64,000 bases of DNA from Variovorax sp. OV700 (GTDB lineage Bacteria > Pseudomonadota > Gammaproteobacteria > Burkholderiales > Burkholderiaceae_C): the NCBI RefSeq assembly GCF_900099805.1, contig NZ_FNDR01000009.1:62001-126000 (forward strand), given 5' to 3'. Positions 7,763-15,535 of this stretch are shown here, piece by piece. The notes under the pieces are model-generated. The model was not told the DNA's origin and ran no database searches. It was given only the letters and a program-made list of their open reading frames with translations. A program made the translations under genes and the position numbers. Positions within the stretch are counted from its first letter, which is position 1. Each line of letters opens with the position of its first letter.

Positions 7763-9379
7763 ATGGCCGCCATGGAAATCGAGTTCAAGTTTCATATTCC
7801 CGCGGGGCGCCTGAAAGCCGTCGAGGCCGCCTTGCGGCGCGGTACCGTGGTGCGCACCCGCCTGCAGGCGCGCTACTTCGACACGGCCGAGCAGGCGTTG
7901 GCCTCCCAAGGCATCGTGCTGCGGCTGCGCAAGGAAGGGCGGCGCTGGGTTCAGACCGTCAAGGCCACGGGCGGCAACGCGCTGCACCGGCTCGAGCACA
8001 ACGTCGACCTGGGCGCAGCAGCGGCCGGCAGCGCAGCGCCGATGATCGACCCGCAACGCCACCAGGGCACACCCGTGGGCGACCGGCTCGCCAAGGTGCT
8101 GGCCGCAAGCGGTGCGGCGCTGGTCGAGCGCCAGTCCACCGACATCGTGCGGCTCACGCGCGACGTGCGCACCACGGGAGCCGGCGGCGCAGTGGTCGAA
8201 CTGGCGCTCGACGTCGGCCAGGTCGTCGCCCACGCGGGCACGCCCGACGAGCGCGAATCGCCCGTGTGCGAGCTGGAGCTCGAACTCAAGCGCGGCGATG
8301 TGCGAGGCCTGGTCGCGCTCGCACGCCGATGGTCCCACCAGCACGGCCTGTGGTTCAGCACCGTTTCGAAGGCCGAGCGCGGCGCGCGGCTGCTGGCAAA
8401 GCTCGACGTGGTTCCGGCCATCAAAGCCGAGACGCCGCGTTTTTCCAAAGAACCCGACGGCCGTGCCATTCAGCAAGGCGTGGTCGCGTCCTGTCTCGCG
8501 CAGATGCTGCCCAACGCCAGCGAGATCGCGGCGGGCAGCACCGACGAAGAGCAGATCCACCAATTGCGCATCGGCATCCGGCGCCTGCGCACGGCGCTGC
8601 GCGAACTGGCGGGGCTCGACGAGCGTACGGAGCTTTTCAATGGCGCCGAATGGGAGCCGCCACTGGTCGAGGCCTTTCGCGCGCTTGGCGTCCTGCGCGA
8701 CCGCGATCAAGTGGTCATGCTGGCGCAGCCGCAACTGCGAGACGCGGGGGCGCCGGAGTTCGATCCGCTGGTCGGCGACGATGCGGCAGCGGCCCACGCG
8801 CCCTCGCCTGGCGACGTCGTGCGCGCGCCGGCTTTTCAATCGGTACTGATTTCCCTGATCGGATTCACCGCGGCGGAAACGGCGACAGTGGAAGACGCGC
8901 CGAAAAGTGATGCCGGAGCACCCGAACAAGCCCCCTCGCCATCGGGACCGCTGGATGCCAGCGATGCGCGCCGCTATCTGCGCAAGCGCTTGCAGCGCCT
9001 GCATGGACAGGTCGCGCGCGATGGCCGGCGCTTCGAGTCGCTGAGCTCCGAAGACCAGCATCGCACGCGCAAAAGGCTCAAGCGCCTGCGCTATCTCGCC
9101 GAGTTCGCGATGCCGTTGTTCGCCGATGCGGACGATAAAGAAGAAAAATCAGCCGCCGAGCGCTACCTGAAACGCCTGCGCCCGGCGCAAGACGCGCTGG
9201 GCAAGTTCAACGACGAAGCTGTCGCACAGGCGCTCTACCGCGAGGCCACCGCGCGCGATGCGCGCGCGTGGTTCGCCGTCGGCTGGTTCAGCGCTCGCCA
9301 CGCGTCGGGCGCAAAGGCCTGCCGCAAGGCGCTCGGCAAGATCGTGAAGGCGCCGCGGTTCTGGAAGAAGCGCAGCTAG
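7763..9379 (+). CDS. CYTH and CHAD domain-containing protein (inorganic triphosphatase-like)
   Basis: A 538-residue two-domain protein. The N-terminal CYTH domain starts with the ExExK motif (EIEFKF) right after the start and carries alternating Arg/Lys and Glu strands of a triphosphate tunnel. The C-terminal half is a CHAD domain of helices rich in conserved His and Arg (RIGIRRLRTALRE, RTRKRLKRLRYLAEF). Family knowledge: E. coli YgiF of this kind hydrolyses inorganic triphosphate, and CHAD domains bind polyphosphate. The ATG at 7763 (MAAMEIEF) is used; one at 7772 is also possible. Its TAG stop overlaps the TAG stop of the opposing gene at 9376. Confidence 0.92.
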   Translation: MAAMEIEFKFHIPAGRLKAVEAALRRGTVVRTRLQARYFDTAEQALASQGIVLRLRKEGRRWVQTVKATGGNALHRLEHNVDLGAAAAGSAAPMIDPQRHQGTPVGDRLAKVLAASGAALVERQSTDIVRLTRDVRTTGAGGAVVELALDVGQVVAHAGTPDERESPVCELELELKRGDVRGLVALARRWSHQHGLWFSTVSKAERGARLLAKLDVVPAIKAETPRFSKEPDGRAIQQGVVASCLAQMLPNASEIAAGSTDEEQIHQLRIGIRRLRTALRELAGLDERTELFNGAEWEPPLVEAFRALGVLRDRDQVVMLAQPQLRDAGAPEFDPLVGDDAAAAHAPSPGDVVRAPAFQSVLISLIGFTAAETATVEDAPKSDAGAPEQAPSPSGPLDASDARRYLRKRLQRLHGQVARDGRRFESLSSEDQHRTRKRLKRLRYLAEFAMPLFADADDKEEKSAAERYLKRLRPAQDALGKFNDEAVAQALYREATARDARAWFAVGWFSARHASGAKACRKALGKIVKAPRFWKKRS

Positions 9380-10212
9380 CTACGCAGATCCAGGCTCAAC
9401 TGAGAACCTGGAAGCGATGGATCAATGCTGCGCTTTGCCAATTTGTGAGCTGCGGCTCCAGCTGCCCATGAAAACAGGCCCATCCACGAGAGCCACAGGG
9501 CGAGCGCAATGAGCATGATCAGAGACCATCGCTGCTCGCTCAACGTCTTCTTCATGAATGCGGCCGTGCCGTCCGACTTCAGGATGTCGCAAAGGATTCC
9601 GACTTCCTGTTCACTGAACGATGTGCGCATTGCATTCGTACTCGCAGCTTGCGAACAGTCGTCGACTTTCAAGGCCGCGACGTTGAGAGGCCAAACAGCT
9701 TTCATTTGAGTCGGACTCGCCCAGAAAGACCGCTGCGTGCTCTTCAGTGTGAGAAGTGCTTGAGACGAGAAGAGGCTCATCACGCAGACGCAGCCGATCG
9801 CGGCAACGAAAAAAAGCCGGACCAGTCTCAAAGCTTGAGAAAAACGCGACGGCAGCTTGTGAACCCGGACTTGACGAAGCTCCGCATCAAAGAGCTCTCC
9901 GCACATGCTCAACGTGCGCATCTGCACTGCGTTCAGCTTCGTCCATTCAATGAGTTGATGCGCCTCTTTCAAACTGGCGACGGGCACGCCAGCAAACATG
10001 CGAAACGAGATCAGGCTGGTCTGCTCATCAACGAATGCGCGAACCTGAGGGTCGGAAATTTCCTGGTTCCCATGGACCAACCGCCACAAGCGGCTAAAGA
10101 GCACATGGCGCGACTCAGTGCGGCACACAACCCAGAGAAAAGCCGCCCCGATCAACAACGGCGCCACGACGCCGAAAACACTGGAGATGTTGGAGGCGTT
10201 CGGGAAATCCAT
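9376..10212 (-). CDS. uncharacterised three-helix membrane protein
   Basis: A 278-residue protein with hydrophobic segments at about residues 13-30, 131-150 and 230-252, so it should be an inner-membrane protein with a sizeable loop between helices 2 and 3. That loop holds a cysteine pair candidate (DDCSQ and ILCDI) that could form a disulphide in the periplasm. I do not recognise a family with certainty. The gene is visibly less G+C-rich than its neighbours (near 55% in sampled lines), which suggests acquisition from outside. It converges on the CYTH-CHAD gene, sharing the tetranucleotide CTAG for both stops. Confidence 0.75.
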   Translation of the reverse strand: MDFPNASNISSVFGVVAPLLIGAAFLWVVCRTESRHVLFSRLWRLVHGNQEISDPQVRAFVDEQTSLISFRMFAGVPVASLKEAHQLIEWTKLNAVQMRTLSMCGELFDAELRQVRVHKLPSRFSQALRLVRLFFVAAIGCVCVMSLFSSQALLTLKSTQRSFWASPTQMKAVWPLNVAALKVDDCSQAASTNAMRTSFSEQEVGILCDILKSDGTAAFMKKTLSEQRWSLIMLIALALWLSWMGLFSWAAGAAAHKLAKRSIDPSLPGSQLSLDLRS

Positions 10213-10226
10213 GATCCGACTACGGA

Positions 10227-10703
10227 TCAGTGATGGTGCCCGTGCGCCCCATGCACATGCCGATGCTCGATCTCCACCGGCAGCGCCGCGCGCACGTCCG
10301 TCACTTGGAGACTGAAGCGCAGTGCCTTGCCGGCCCATGGATGGTTGCCGTCGAGCAAAACGACCGGGCCCTTGATCTTCATCACGGTAAACAGGTGCTC
10401 GCGTCCGTCGTCGAGTCGCCCCTCCAGCTGCCCACCGACCTTCACGCCCGGCGGAAAGTCGGCCTTGGGAATGCTGCGCACCAACGACTCGTCGCGCAGG
10501 CCGAAGGCGTCTTCAGGCGCCAGGTGCAGCGTGGTCTGGAAGCCCTTTTCCTTGCCATCGAGCGCTTCCTCGATCTTGGGCAGCGTGTTCTCGTACCCGC
10601 CATGCAGATAGGCCATCGGCTCGGGGCTGGCTTCGATCAGCTTGCCCTGGGCGTCGGCGACCTTGTACTTGAGGGTGACGACGGTGTCTTTTTCGATTTT
10701 CAT
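10227..10703 (-). CDS. slyD: FKBP-type peptidyl-prolyl isomerase SlyD
   Basis: A 158-residue cytoplasmic prolyl isomerase and chaperone. It has the FKBP core split by the insert-in-flap domain (GLRDESLVRSIPKADFP region) and the typical YLHGGYENTLPKIEEALDGK stretch. The C-terminus ends in a histidine-rich tail (EHRHVHGAHGHHH), shorter than in E. coli SlyD but consistent with nickel or other metal binding. It is a single gene on the minus strand just after the lipoprotein pair; 23 bases separate it from the upstream lipoprotein stop, so read-through from that operon is possible. Confidence 0.92.
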   Translation of the reverse strand: MKIEKDTVVTLKYKVADAQGKLIEASPEPMAYLHGGYENTLPKIEEALDGKEKGFQTTLHLAPEDAFGLRDESLVRSIPKADFPPGVKVGGQLEGRLDDGREHLFTVMKIKGPVVLLDGNHPWAGKALRFSLQVTDVRAALPVEIEHRHVHGAHGHHH

Positions 10704-10726
10704 GCGGTGATTGTCCCGCAGCCGGT

Positions 10727-11317
10727 TTATCGGAGCTTCGGATTGCCTCGAATCTCAGCGCTCAGCTTCTCTGCAACATCCGTTCCGGCACGGTTGGCCG
10801 CGAGCCCGAAGTTGCTTTTGAACTCGCTGAATTCCGCATTGCCCTTGCCGTTGACACGCACGCGCGTCACTTCCTGACCGTCGGCATCCGTCACGCGGCA
10901 GACGATTTCGGTGCCGAATTGCGTAGGTGGCCAAGTGAAAGGCGACGGCGAACTCGAGGTGGTGACGATCTCCGGCGTGAACACCAGCGATGCGCCCGAT
11001 TCACGAAGAGCCTTGGTGTCGGCCGCGGAGGGGACCACGACCACATCCGTGTATACCGAGCGCAACGTGTCACGCAGGGCTTTTTCGAGATCGCGGTAGG
11101 GGTAGTAGCTGACGCGGTCACCGCCACCGCCGGGGGTAATGACCTGTTTGCCGCGCTCTGCGTCCGTCATGACATAGGCGACTTTCTTCGAGGAAAGGGT
11201 CGCTTCGACGCGTTCGGGCGTCTTCTCTGCCTGAATGGCGATGGGGTGCGCGCAACCTGCGAGCACTGCGACGAAAGCGATGGCTGCCGCAACGCGGCCG
11301 ATACGAAGCATGGACAT
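10727..11317 (-). CDS. uncharacterised lipoprotein, copy 2 of family A
   Basis: A 196-residue lipoprotein with lipobox VLAGC (Cys22). It shares the RVSYYPYRDLEK core, the VAYVMTD segment and the C-terminal AEKLSAEIR-type ending with the copy at 1030-1626, and keeps the same partner order. Divergence between copies is substantial but the alignment is unbroken along the length, as expected for an old duplication. No known domain. It follows the family B gene by 18 bases and is probably cotranscribed. Confidence 0.85.
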   Translation of the reverse strand: MSMLRIGRVAAAIAFVAVLAGCAHPIAIQAEKTPERVEATLSSKKVAYVMTDAERGKQVITPGGGGDRVSYYPYRDLEKALRDTLRSVYTDVVVVPSAADTKALRESGASLVFTPEIVTTSSSPSPFTWPPTQFGTEIVCRVTDADGQEVTRVRVNGKGNAEFSEFKSNFGLAANRAGTDVAEKLSAEIRGNPKLR

Positions 11318-11335
11318 GATGGATTTCCCTTTGAT

Positions 11336-11899
11336 TTATTTGCCGATGGCTGCAACGAAGGCCGGGTCCGAATAGACATTGCGGACCAAGGTGCGCACGA
11401 GGTTCGGATATTCCGACTGGCCCTTGGGAATGGCGACCGCGCCGGCGAAGCTGGATTCAAAGCTGGTGCGCGCCTGGTAGGTCTTGCGCAGCCGCTCGGC
11501 GCCCGCACGCGTCACTGTCAGTTCGACATCCATGAGCCCCTCGCCCGTGTTGATGCCGCCGATGGCCATTTCGTTGTGCTGGATCACTGCGTCGATTCGG
11601 GTGTTCGCGTCGGGGTCATAGACCGAGATCTCCTTCAGATCGCCGATCAGCGCGTTTTCAAGGTACTTGGCAAAGCTGCCGCTCGGCGACTTGAGCCGTG
11701 CGCCCCGGAGAGTCAGGTTGTTGACCGCATGGTTCGGATCGGTCGGCTGAAACGTTGCGACAGAAGTTTTCTCAGGCCGCGTTGTCTTGAGCCGGTCCAG
11801 CGACGCGTAGTCAGAGGAATAGGAGGGCGCCATGAGCTGGGCACAACCGGTTGCAAGCAATGTGGCCGTGCAGGCCACTGCGAAGCGCAGGCGAAACAT
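11336..11899 (-). CDS. uncharacterised lipoprotein, copy 2 of family B
   Basis: A 187-residue lipoprotein with lipobox LLATGC (Cys19). It matches the copy at 1645-2241 over its length (CAQL after the cysteine, DYxxLDRL, FQPTDPNH, RLRKTY, DPAFVAAI). It is the first gene of the second copy of the two-gene operon. The upstream 120 bases up to the LysR stop must contain the promoter. Function unknown; a paired envelope assembly or stress role would be a guess. Confidence 0.85.
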   Translation of the reverse strand: MFRLRFAVACTATLLATGCAQLMAPSYSSDYASLDRLKTTRPEKTSVATFQPTDPNHAVNNLTLRGARLKSPSGSFAKYLENALIGDLKEISVYDPDANTRIDAVIQHNEMAIGGINTGEGLMDVELTVTRAGAERLRKTYQARTSFESSFAGAVAIPKGQSEYPNLVRTLVRNVYSDPAFVAAIGK

Positions 11900-12021
11900 C
11901 GTGAACTCTTCCCTCTGTTATGAATGAAGAGGAATCTAGCATGTTGTTACAAACCTCTCGGTTGAGTGCGGCGCGCAATTGCCCCGCCCAGAGCACTAAA
12001 CCAGCTTGACCGCCAACTAAT

Positions 12022-12966
12022 TCACGAAATCCGACCGGCCTTCGCCCCCCGCAACATCTCCGGCAGCCCCTCCACCCCACTCAGCTTCTCCATCACCATC
12101 CCGATGAATGCCGACACCGCCAGCGGCAGGTGCTTCCGGCTCGGGTACAGCACGCTCAGCCCCTGCCCCGTGCGCTGGTATTGCGGCAGCACGCGCACGA
12201 GCCGTCCGGCTTCGAGGTCGGGCCGGGCCATGGTGGGCGGCAGCAGCGCGACGCCCAGGCCGGCGAGCGCGGCCTTGCGCAGCGCCTGCGCGGTGTTGCC
12301 GGTGAAGCGGCCCGTCACCTGTACTTCTTCTTCCTCGCCATCTGGGCCGGCCAGGCGCCACGGGGTGCGGCCGCTGGGATGAGGCGAGGTGATGCAGTCG
12401 TGGTTCGCCGCCAGGTCTTGCAAGGTGGCGGGCGCACCGTGCGCGGCAATGTACGCGGGGCTCGCGACCATGCCATCGGTCCGCACGCTCATGAGCTTGC
12501 GTCCGACATAGCCTGAGTCGGGCAGCACGCCGCCGCGGAATGCGATGTCGATCTGCTCGGCGATCAGGTCGGCCTTGGCGTCGCTGAGCACGAAATCCAC
12601 GCGCACCAGCGGATGCGCGGCCAGGAAGTCGGCGACCCATTCCATCGGGAAGAAATCGAAAAAGTCGGCGGTGGCCGCCACACGCACCAGGCCGCTGGGC
12701 TCGCGGCTGCCGGTGATCAGCTCCTGCCCGGCCTCGACCAGCCCGTCGACCGCGCCCGCGCAGCGCTCATGAAAAGCCTCGCCCGCGCTGGTGAGCGTGA
12801 GCTTCCGGGTGGAGCGCTGCATCAGCCGCGTGCCCAGCTGCGCTTCCAACTGCTGGACGCGCCGGCTCACGGTGTTGGGCGGCAGGCCGAGTCGGCGCGC
12901 CGCCTCGGCAAAGCTGCCATGGCGAACCACCTGCACAAACACGGCGATGTCGTTGAGGTCCAGCAT
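12022..12966 (-). CDS. LysR family transcriptional regulator
   Basis: A 314-residue LTTR. The N-terminal winged helix-turn-helix is clear (SFAEAARRLGLPPNTVSRRVQQLEAQLG, residues about 17-44) and the C-terminal effector domain spans roughly residues 90-300. It is divergent from the DoxX-pirin pair with 85 bases between start codons, the usual layout when an LTTR controls the adjoining operon. Its inducer is unknown; regulation of the DoxX/pirin genes, perhaps in response to an oxidant or quinone, is an inference from position. Confidence 0.93.
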   Translation of the reverse strand: MLDLNDIAVFVQVVRHGSFAEAARRLGLPPNTVSRRVQQLEAQLGTRLMQRSTRKLTLTSAGEAFHERCAGAVDGLVEAGQELITGSREPSGLVRVAATADFFDFFPMEWVADFLAAHPLVRVDFVLSDAKADLIAEQIDIAFRGGVLPDSGYVGRKLMSVRTDGMVASPAYIAAHGAPATLQDLAANHDCITSPHPSGRTPWRLAGPDGEEEEVQVTGRFTGNTAQALRKAALAGLGVALLPPTMARPDLEAGRLVRVLPQYQRTGQGLSVLYPSRKHLPLAVSAFIGMVMEKLSGVEGLPEMLRGAKAGRIS

Positions 12967-13051
12967 GGCAGTGATTCCTTCTTTCTGTGGACGAGTGCAA
13001 TCCGATTCTGCCGTCTAGTCGATCAATGGGTGCGGTCCTAACCTTGGAGCC

Positions 13052-13438
13052 ATGACTTCTTCAGCTTTTTCTTCTCCCACCCAGCGCCGGATCGTCTGGG
13101 GCGTTCGCATCCTTCTGGCGCTGGCTTTCGGTGCCGCCGGCACCGCCAAGCTGGCCGGCGCACCGCAGATGGTCCAGGTGTTCGAGGCCATCGGCTTCGG
13201 CCAGTGGTTCCGCTATGTGACCGGCGTGGTCGAAGTCGGCGGCGCGGTGCTGCTGCTGGTGCCGGCGACCGGTTTCCTCGGCGGCTTGCTGATGGCCGTG
13301 ACCATGGTTTTCGGCGTGGCCACGCACCTGGTGCTGATTGGCGGCAACCCTGCACCGGCCATGGTGCTCGCACTGCTTTCGGCGTTCGTGACCTGGCGCC
13401 TGCGGCCCGCGACGCGGCTGGCGGCCAGAGCGGCCTGA
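13052..13438 (+). CDS. DoxX family membrane protein
   Basis: A 128-residue integral membrane protein with four predicted helices. The FGAAGTAKLAGAPQMVQVFEAIGFGQWFRYVTG stretch is typical of DoxX-like proteins. Relatives are subunits of quinol oxidase-like or thiol-oxidising membrane complexes, but many have no known role. It precedes the pirin gene by 46 bases that contain a pyrimidine-rich run and an AGGAG ribosome site, so the two form an operon divergent from the LysR gene. Confidence 0.88.
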   Translation: MTSSAFSSPTQRRIVWGVRILLALAFGAAGTAKLAGAPQMVQVFEAIGFGQWFRYVTGVVEVGGAVLLLVPATGFLGGLLMAVTMVFGVATHLVLIGGNPAPAMVLALLSAFVTWRLRPATRLAARAA

Positions 13439-13484
13439 TCTCTTTCCTCTTGTTCTTCTTCTTCTATCGATTCAGGAGCATCCC

Positions 13485-14354
13485 ATGACCACCGCCGTTG
13501 CCACTGCTGCAACCACCACCGAAGCCCGCCCCATCGTCTACCGCACGCGCGGCTCGCAGCACGGGCCGATCATCCGGCTCATGAGCCCGGGCGACCTGGG
13601 CGAATTTCTGAAGCCCTTCGTGTTTCTCGACCTGTTCGGTTTCGACACCACCGGCAGCCGCAAGGGGTTCGGCATTCACCCGCACTCGGGCATCGCCACG
13701 CTGACGTGGCTGATCGAAGGCGACACAGTGTACGAAGACACGACCGGCGAAAAAGGCGTGCTGCCGGCCGGCGGCGTCGAATGGATGCGCGCCGGCAACG
13801 GCGTGTGGCACGACGGTGCGCCCGCGCCGGACACGAAACGCGTGCAAGGCTTCCAACTCTGGGTTGCTTTGCCGGCCGCAGAAGAAAACGCGCCTGCACA
13901 AAGCATCTACCTGTCACCCTCGCAGGTACCGAGCGAAGGCCCGGCGCGCGTCCTGCTCGGTCGCTACGGCGCGGCGCAAAGCCCCATTCCGGCCCCCGCG
14001 CCCATGAACTACCTGGCCGTGCAGCTGAAAGACGGCGAGCACTGGCGCTACACGCCGCCCGCCGGCCACACGGTGGGCTGGGTCGCAGTCAACGCCGGCC
14101 AGCTCGACGCCGGTGACGACAGCGGCGAGCCGATCGCCACCGGCGAACTCGCAGTGTTCGAGGAGTCCGGCGCAGCCATCGACTTCGTGGCCCGCGGCGA
14201 CACGGCCTTCGTGTTGGGCTCGGCCGTGAGGCACCCGCACGATCTGGTGATGGGCCGTTACTCGGTGCACACCAGCAAAGCGGCGCTCGAGCAGGGCGAG
14301 GCCGAGATCCGGCGCATCGGGGCGCGGTTGCGCGAGGAAGGCCGCCTGGGCTGA
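13485..14354 (+). CDS. pirin family protein
   Basis: A 289-residue pirin. The N-terminal cupin has the HPHSGIATLTWLIEG motif and GGVEWMRAGNGVWHDG, carrying His and Glu metal ligands in the family arrangement (GIHPHSG, VWHDG). The C-terminal cupin is more divergent. It is cotranscribed with the DoxX gene and probably controlled by the divergent LysR protein. Pirins of this group may act as quercetin dioxygenases or redox sensors. It is clearly distinct in sequence from the pirin at 4594-5649. Confidence 0.9.
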   Translation: MTTAVATAATTTEARPIVYRTRGSQHGPIIRLMSPGDLGEFLKPFVFLDLFGFDTTGSRKGFGIHPHSGIATLTWLIEGDTVYEDTTGEKGVLPAGGVEWMRAGNGVWHDGAPAPDTKRVQGFQLWVALPAAEENAPAQSIYLSPSQVPSEGPARVLLGRYGAAQSPIPAPAPMNYLAVQLKDGEHWRYTPPAGHTVGWVAVNAGQLDAGDDSGEPIATGELAVFEESGAAIDFVARGDTAFVLGSAVRHPHDLVMGRYSVHTSKAALEQGEAEIRRIGARLREEGRLG

Positions 14355-14555
14355 AGTGCATTTTTGCGGTGCACCCTGGTGCATCCGGCGCCTTCATGGC
14401 GCACGACCGCCCCATCCGACATTGCCGCCGCGCGCACCTCACCTGGTGCCCGCGGCGTTCGTTTTTGGCGCCGGCCCTTGGCCAGCGCCGTTTTCCGCCT
14501 GTCGAAACCTTTCACCGAGGGCTTACCCCATCACGCGGGCCTGCATATTGCTTAA

Positions 14556-14592
14556 GACTGTCGCGGGTTGACTGTCGACAGTTTGCACAGTC
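14556..14592. promoter_or_regulatory. putative operator, palindrome ACTGTCGACAGT with extra half sites
   Basis: The perfect 12-base palindrome ACTGTCGACAGT at 14571-14582 is flanked by further half sites: GACTGTC at 14556-14562 and ACAGTC at 14587-14592. The array lies 62 bases before the start of the first gene of the catabolic cluster, in a 299-base gap (14355-14653) with no other recognisable feature. Palindromes of this size suit dimeric GntR/FCD regulators, and such a regulator is encoded inside the cluster at 23995. The link is inferred. Confidence 0.55.
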
Positions 14593-14653
14593 GATCCGAT
14601 GAACCTCCAACAAGGCGCGCCGCTTTCTGCCGCGCCCGAAATAGGAACGCGAC

Positions 14654-15445
14654 ATGCAATTGCAGGCAATGGACCGCAAGGCCCCATCCGTTTCCGATGT
14701 CGAACGCCAGGTGCGTGAAGACCTGGCCGCCGCCTATCGCCTGGTGGCGCACTACGGCATGGACGACAGCATCTACACGCACATTTCCGCGCGTGTGCCG
14801 GGGGCCGAAGACCAGTTCCTCATCAACCCCTTCGGCATGCTGTTCAAGGACATCACGGCCTCGTCGCTGGTCAAGATCGATTTGGACGGCCGCATCCTCG
14901 ACGATTCGCATTGGGACGTGAACCCGGCCGGCTTCACCATCCACAGCGCCGTGCACGCGACGCGCCACGACGCGGCCTGCGTGCTGCACACGCACACGGT
15001 GGCCGGCGTGGCGGTGTCGTCGCTGGCGGGCGGCCTGCAGCCGTGCAACCAGTGGGCGCTGCAGTTCTACAACCGCGTGGTCTATCACGACTTCGAAGGC
15101 ATCGCGCTCGATGCCGACGAGCGCGAGCGCCTGGTGGCCGACCTGGGTCCGACCGCGCGCGCATTGATCCTGCGCAACCATGGTTTGGTCACATTGGGGC
15201 GCACCGTGTCGGAGGCCTTCATCCTGATGCTGAACCTGGAGCGCGCCTGCCGCGTGCAGGTGGCCATCGCCTCGAGCGGGCAGCCCGTGTACCCCGTGCC
15301 GCCCGAGGTCTGCGAAAAGACCGCGCAGCAGTACGAAAGCGGCGACACCGTGCGCCAGCCGGGCCAGCCCGATCCGAACGCGCGCGAATGGCGCGCGCTG
15401 CTGCAGCGCATCGATCCGCTTCCCGCCACGTCATACCGCGACTGA
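14654..15445 (+). CDS. class II aldolase/adducin family protein
   Basis: A 263-residue protein of the aldolase II fold. The zinc-site histidines are visible in VLHTHTVAGVAVSS and ILRNHGLVTLG, and NPAGFTIHSAVHATR contributes the usual substrate pocket. Members cleave or epimerise sugar phosphates, but the adducin-like subgroup includes decarboxylase- and hydrolase-like enzymes of unclear reaction. It is the first gene of a long plus-strand cluster and sits just after a palindromic operator. The ATG at 14654 has AGGAA upstream. Confidence 0.9.
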   Translation: MQLQAMDRKAPSVSDVERQVREDLAAAYRLVAHYGMDDSIYTHISARVPGAEDQFLINPFGMLFKDITASSLVKIDLDGRILDDSHWDVNPAGFTIHSAVHATRHDAACVLHTHTVAGVAVSSLAGGLQPCNQWALQFYNRVVYHDFEGIALDADERERLVADLGPTARALILRNHGLVTLGRTVSEAFILMLNLERACRVQVAIASSGQPVYPVPPEVCEKTAQQYESGDTVRQPGQPDPNAREWRALLQRIDPLPATSYRD

Positions 15446-15535
15446 GCGCGAGGGCGCGCGCAGCGCCCCGTGTTCTTCCGTCCCGTCTCTCTTCGTCCCC
15501 ACCCGCTCGCACAGAGCCACAAGGAGTTTTCGCAC

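Noticed and set aside
14355..14653. Short open frames in the gap before the class II aldolase gene
   Set aside because: Several overlap in different frames, none has a ribosome site or recognisable product, and the stretch carries an operator-like array instead.
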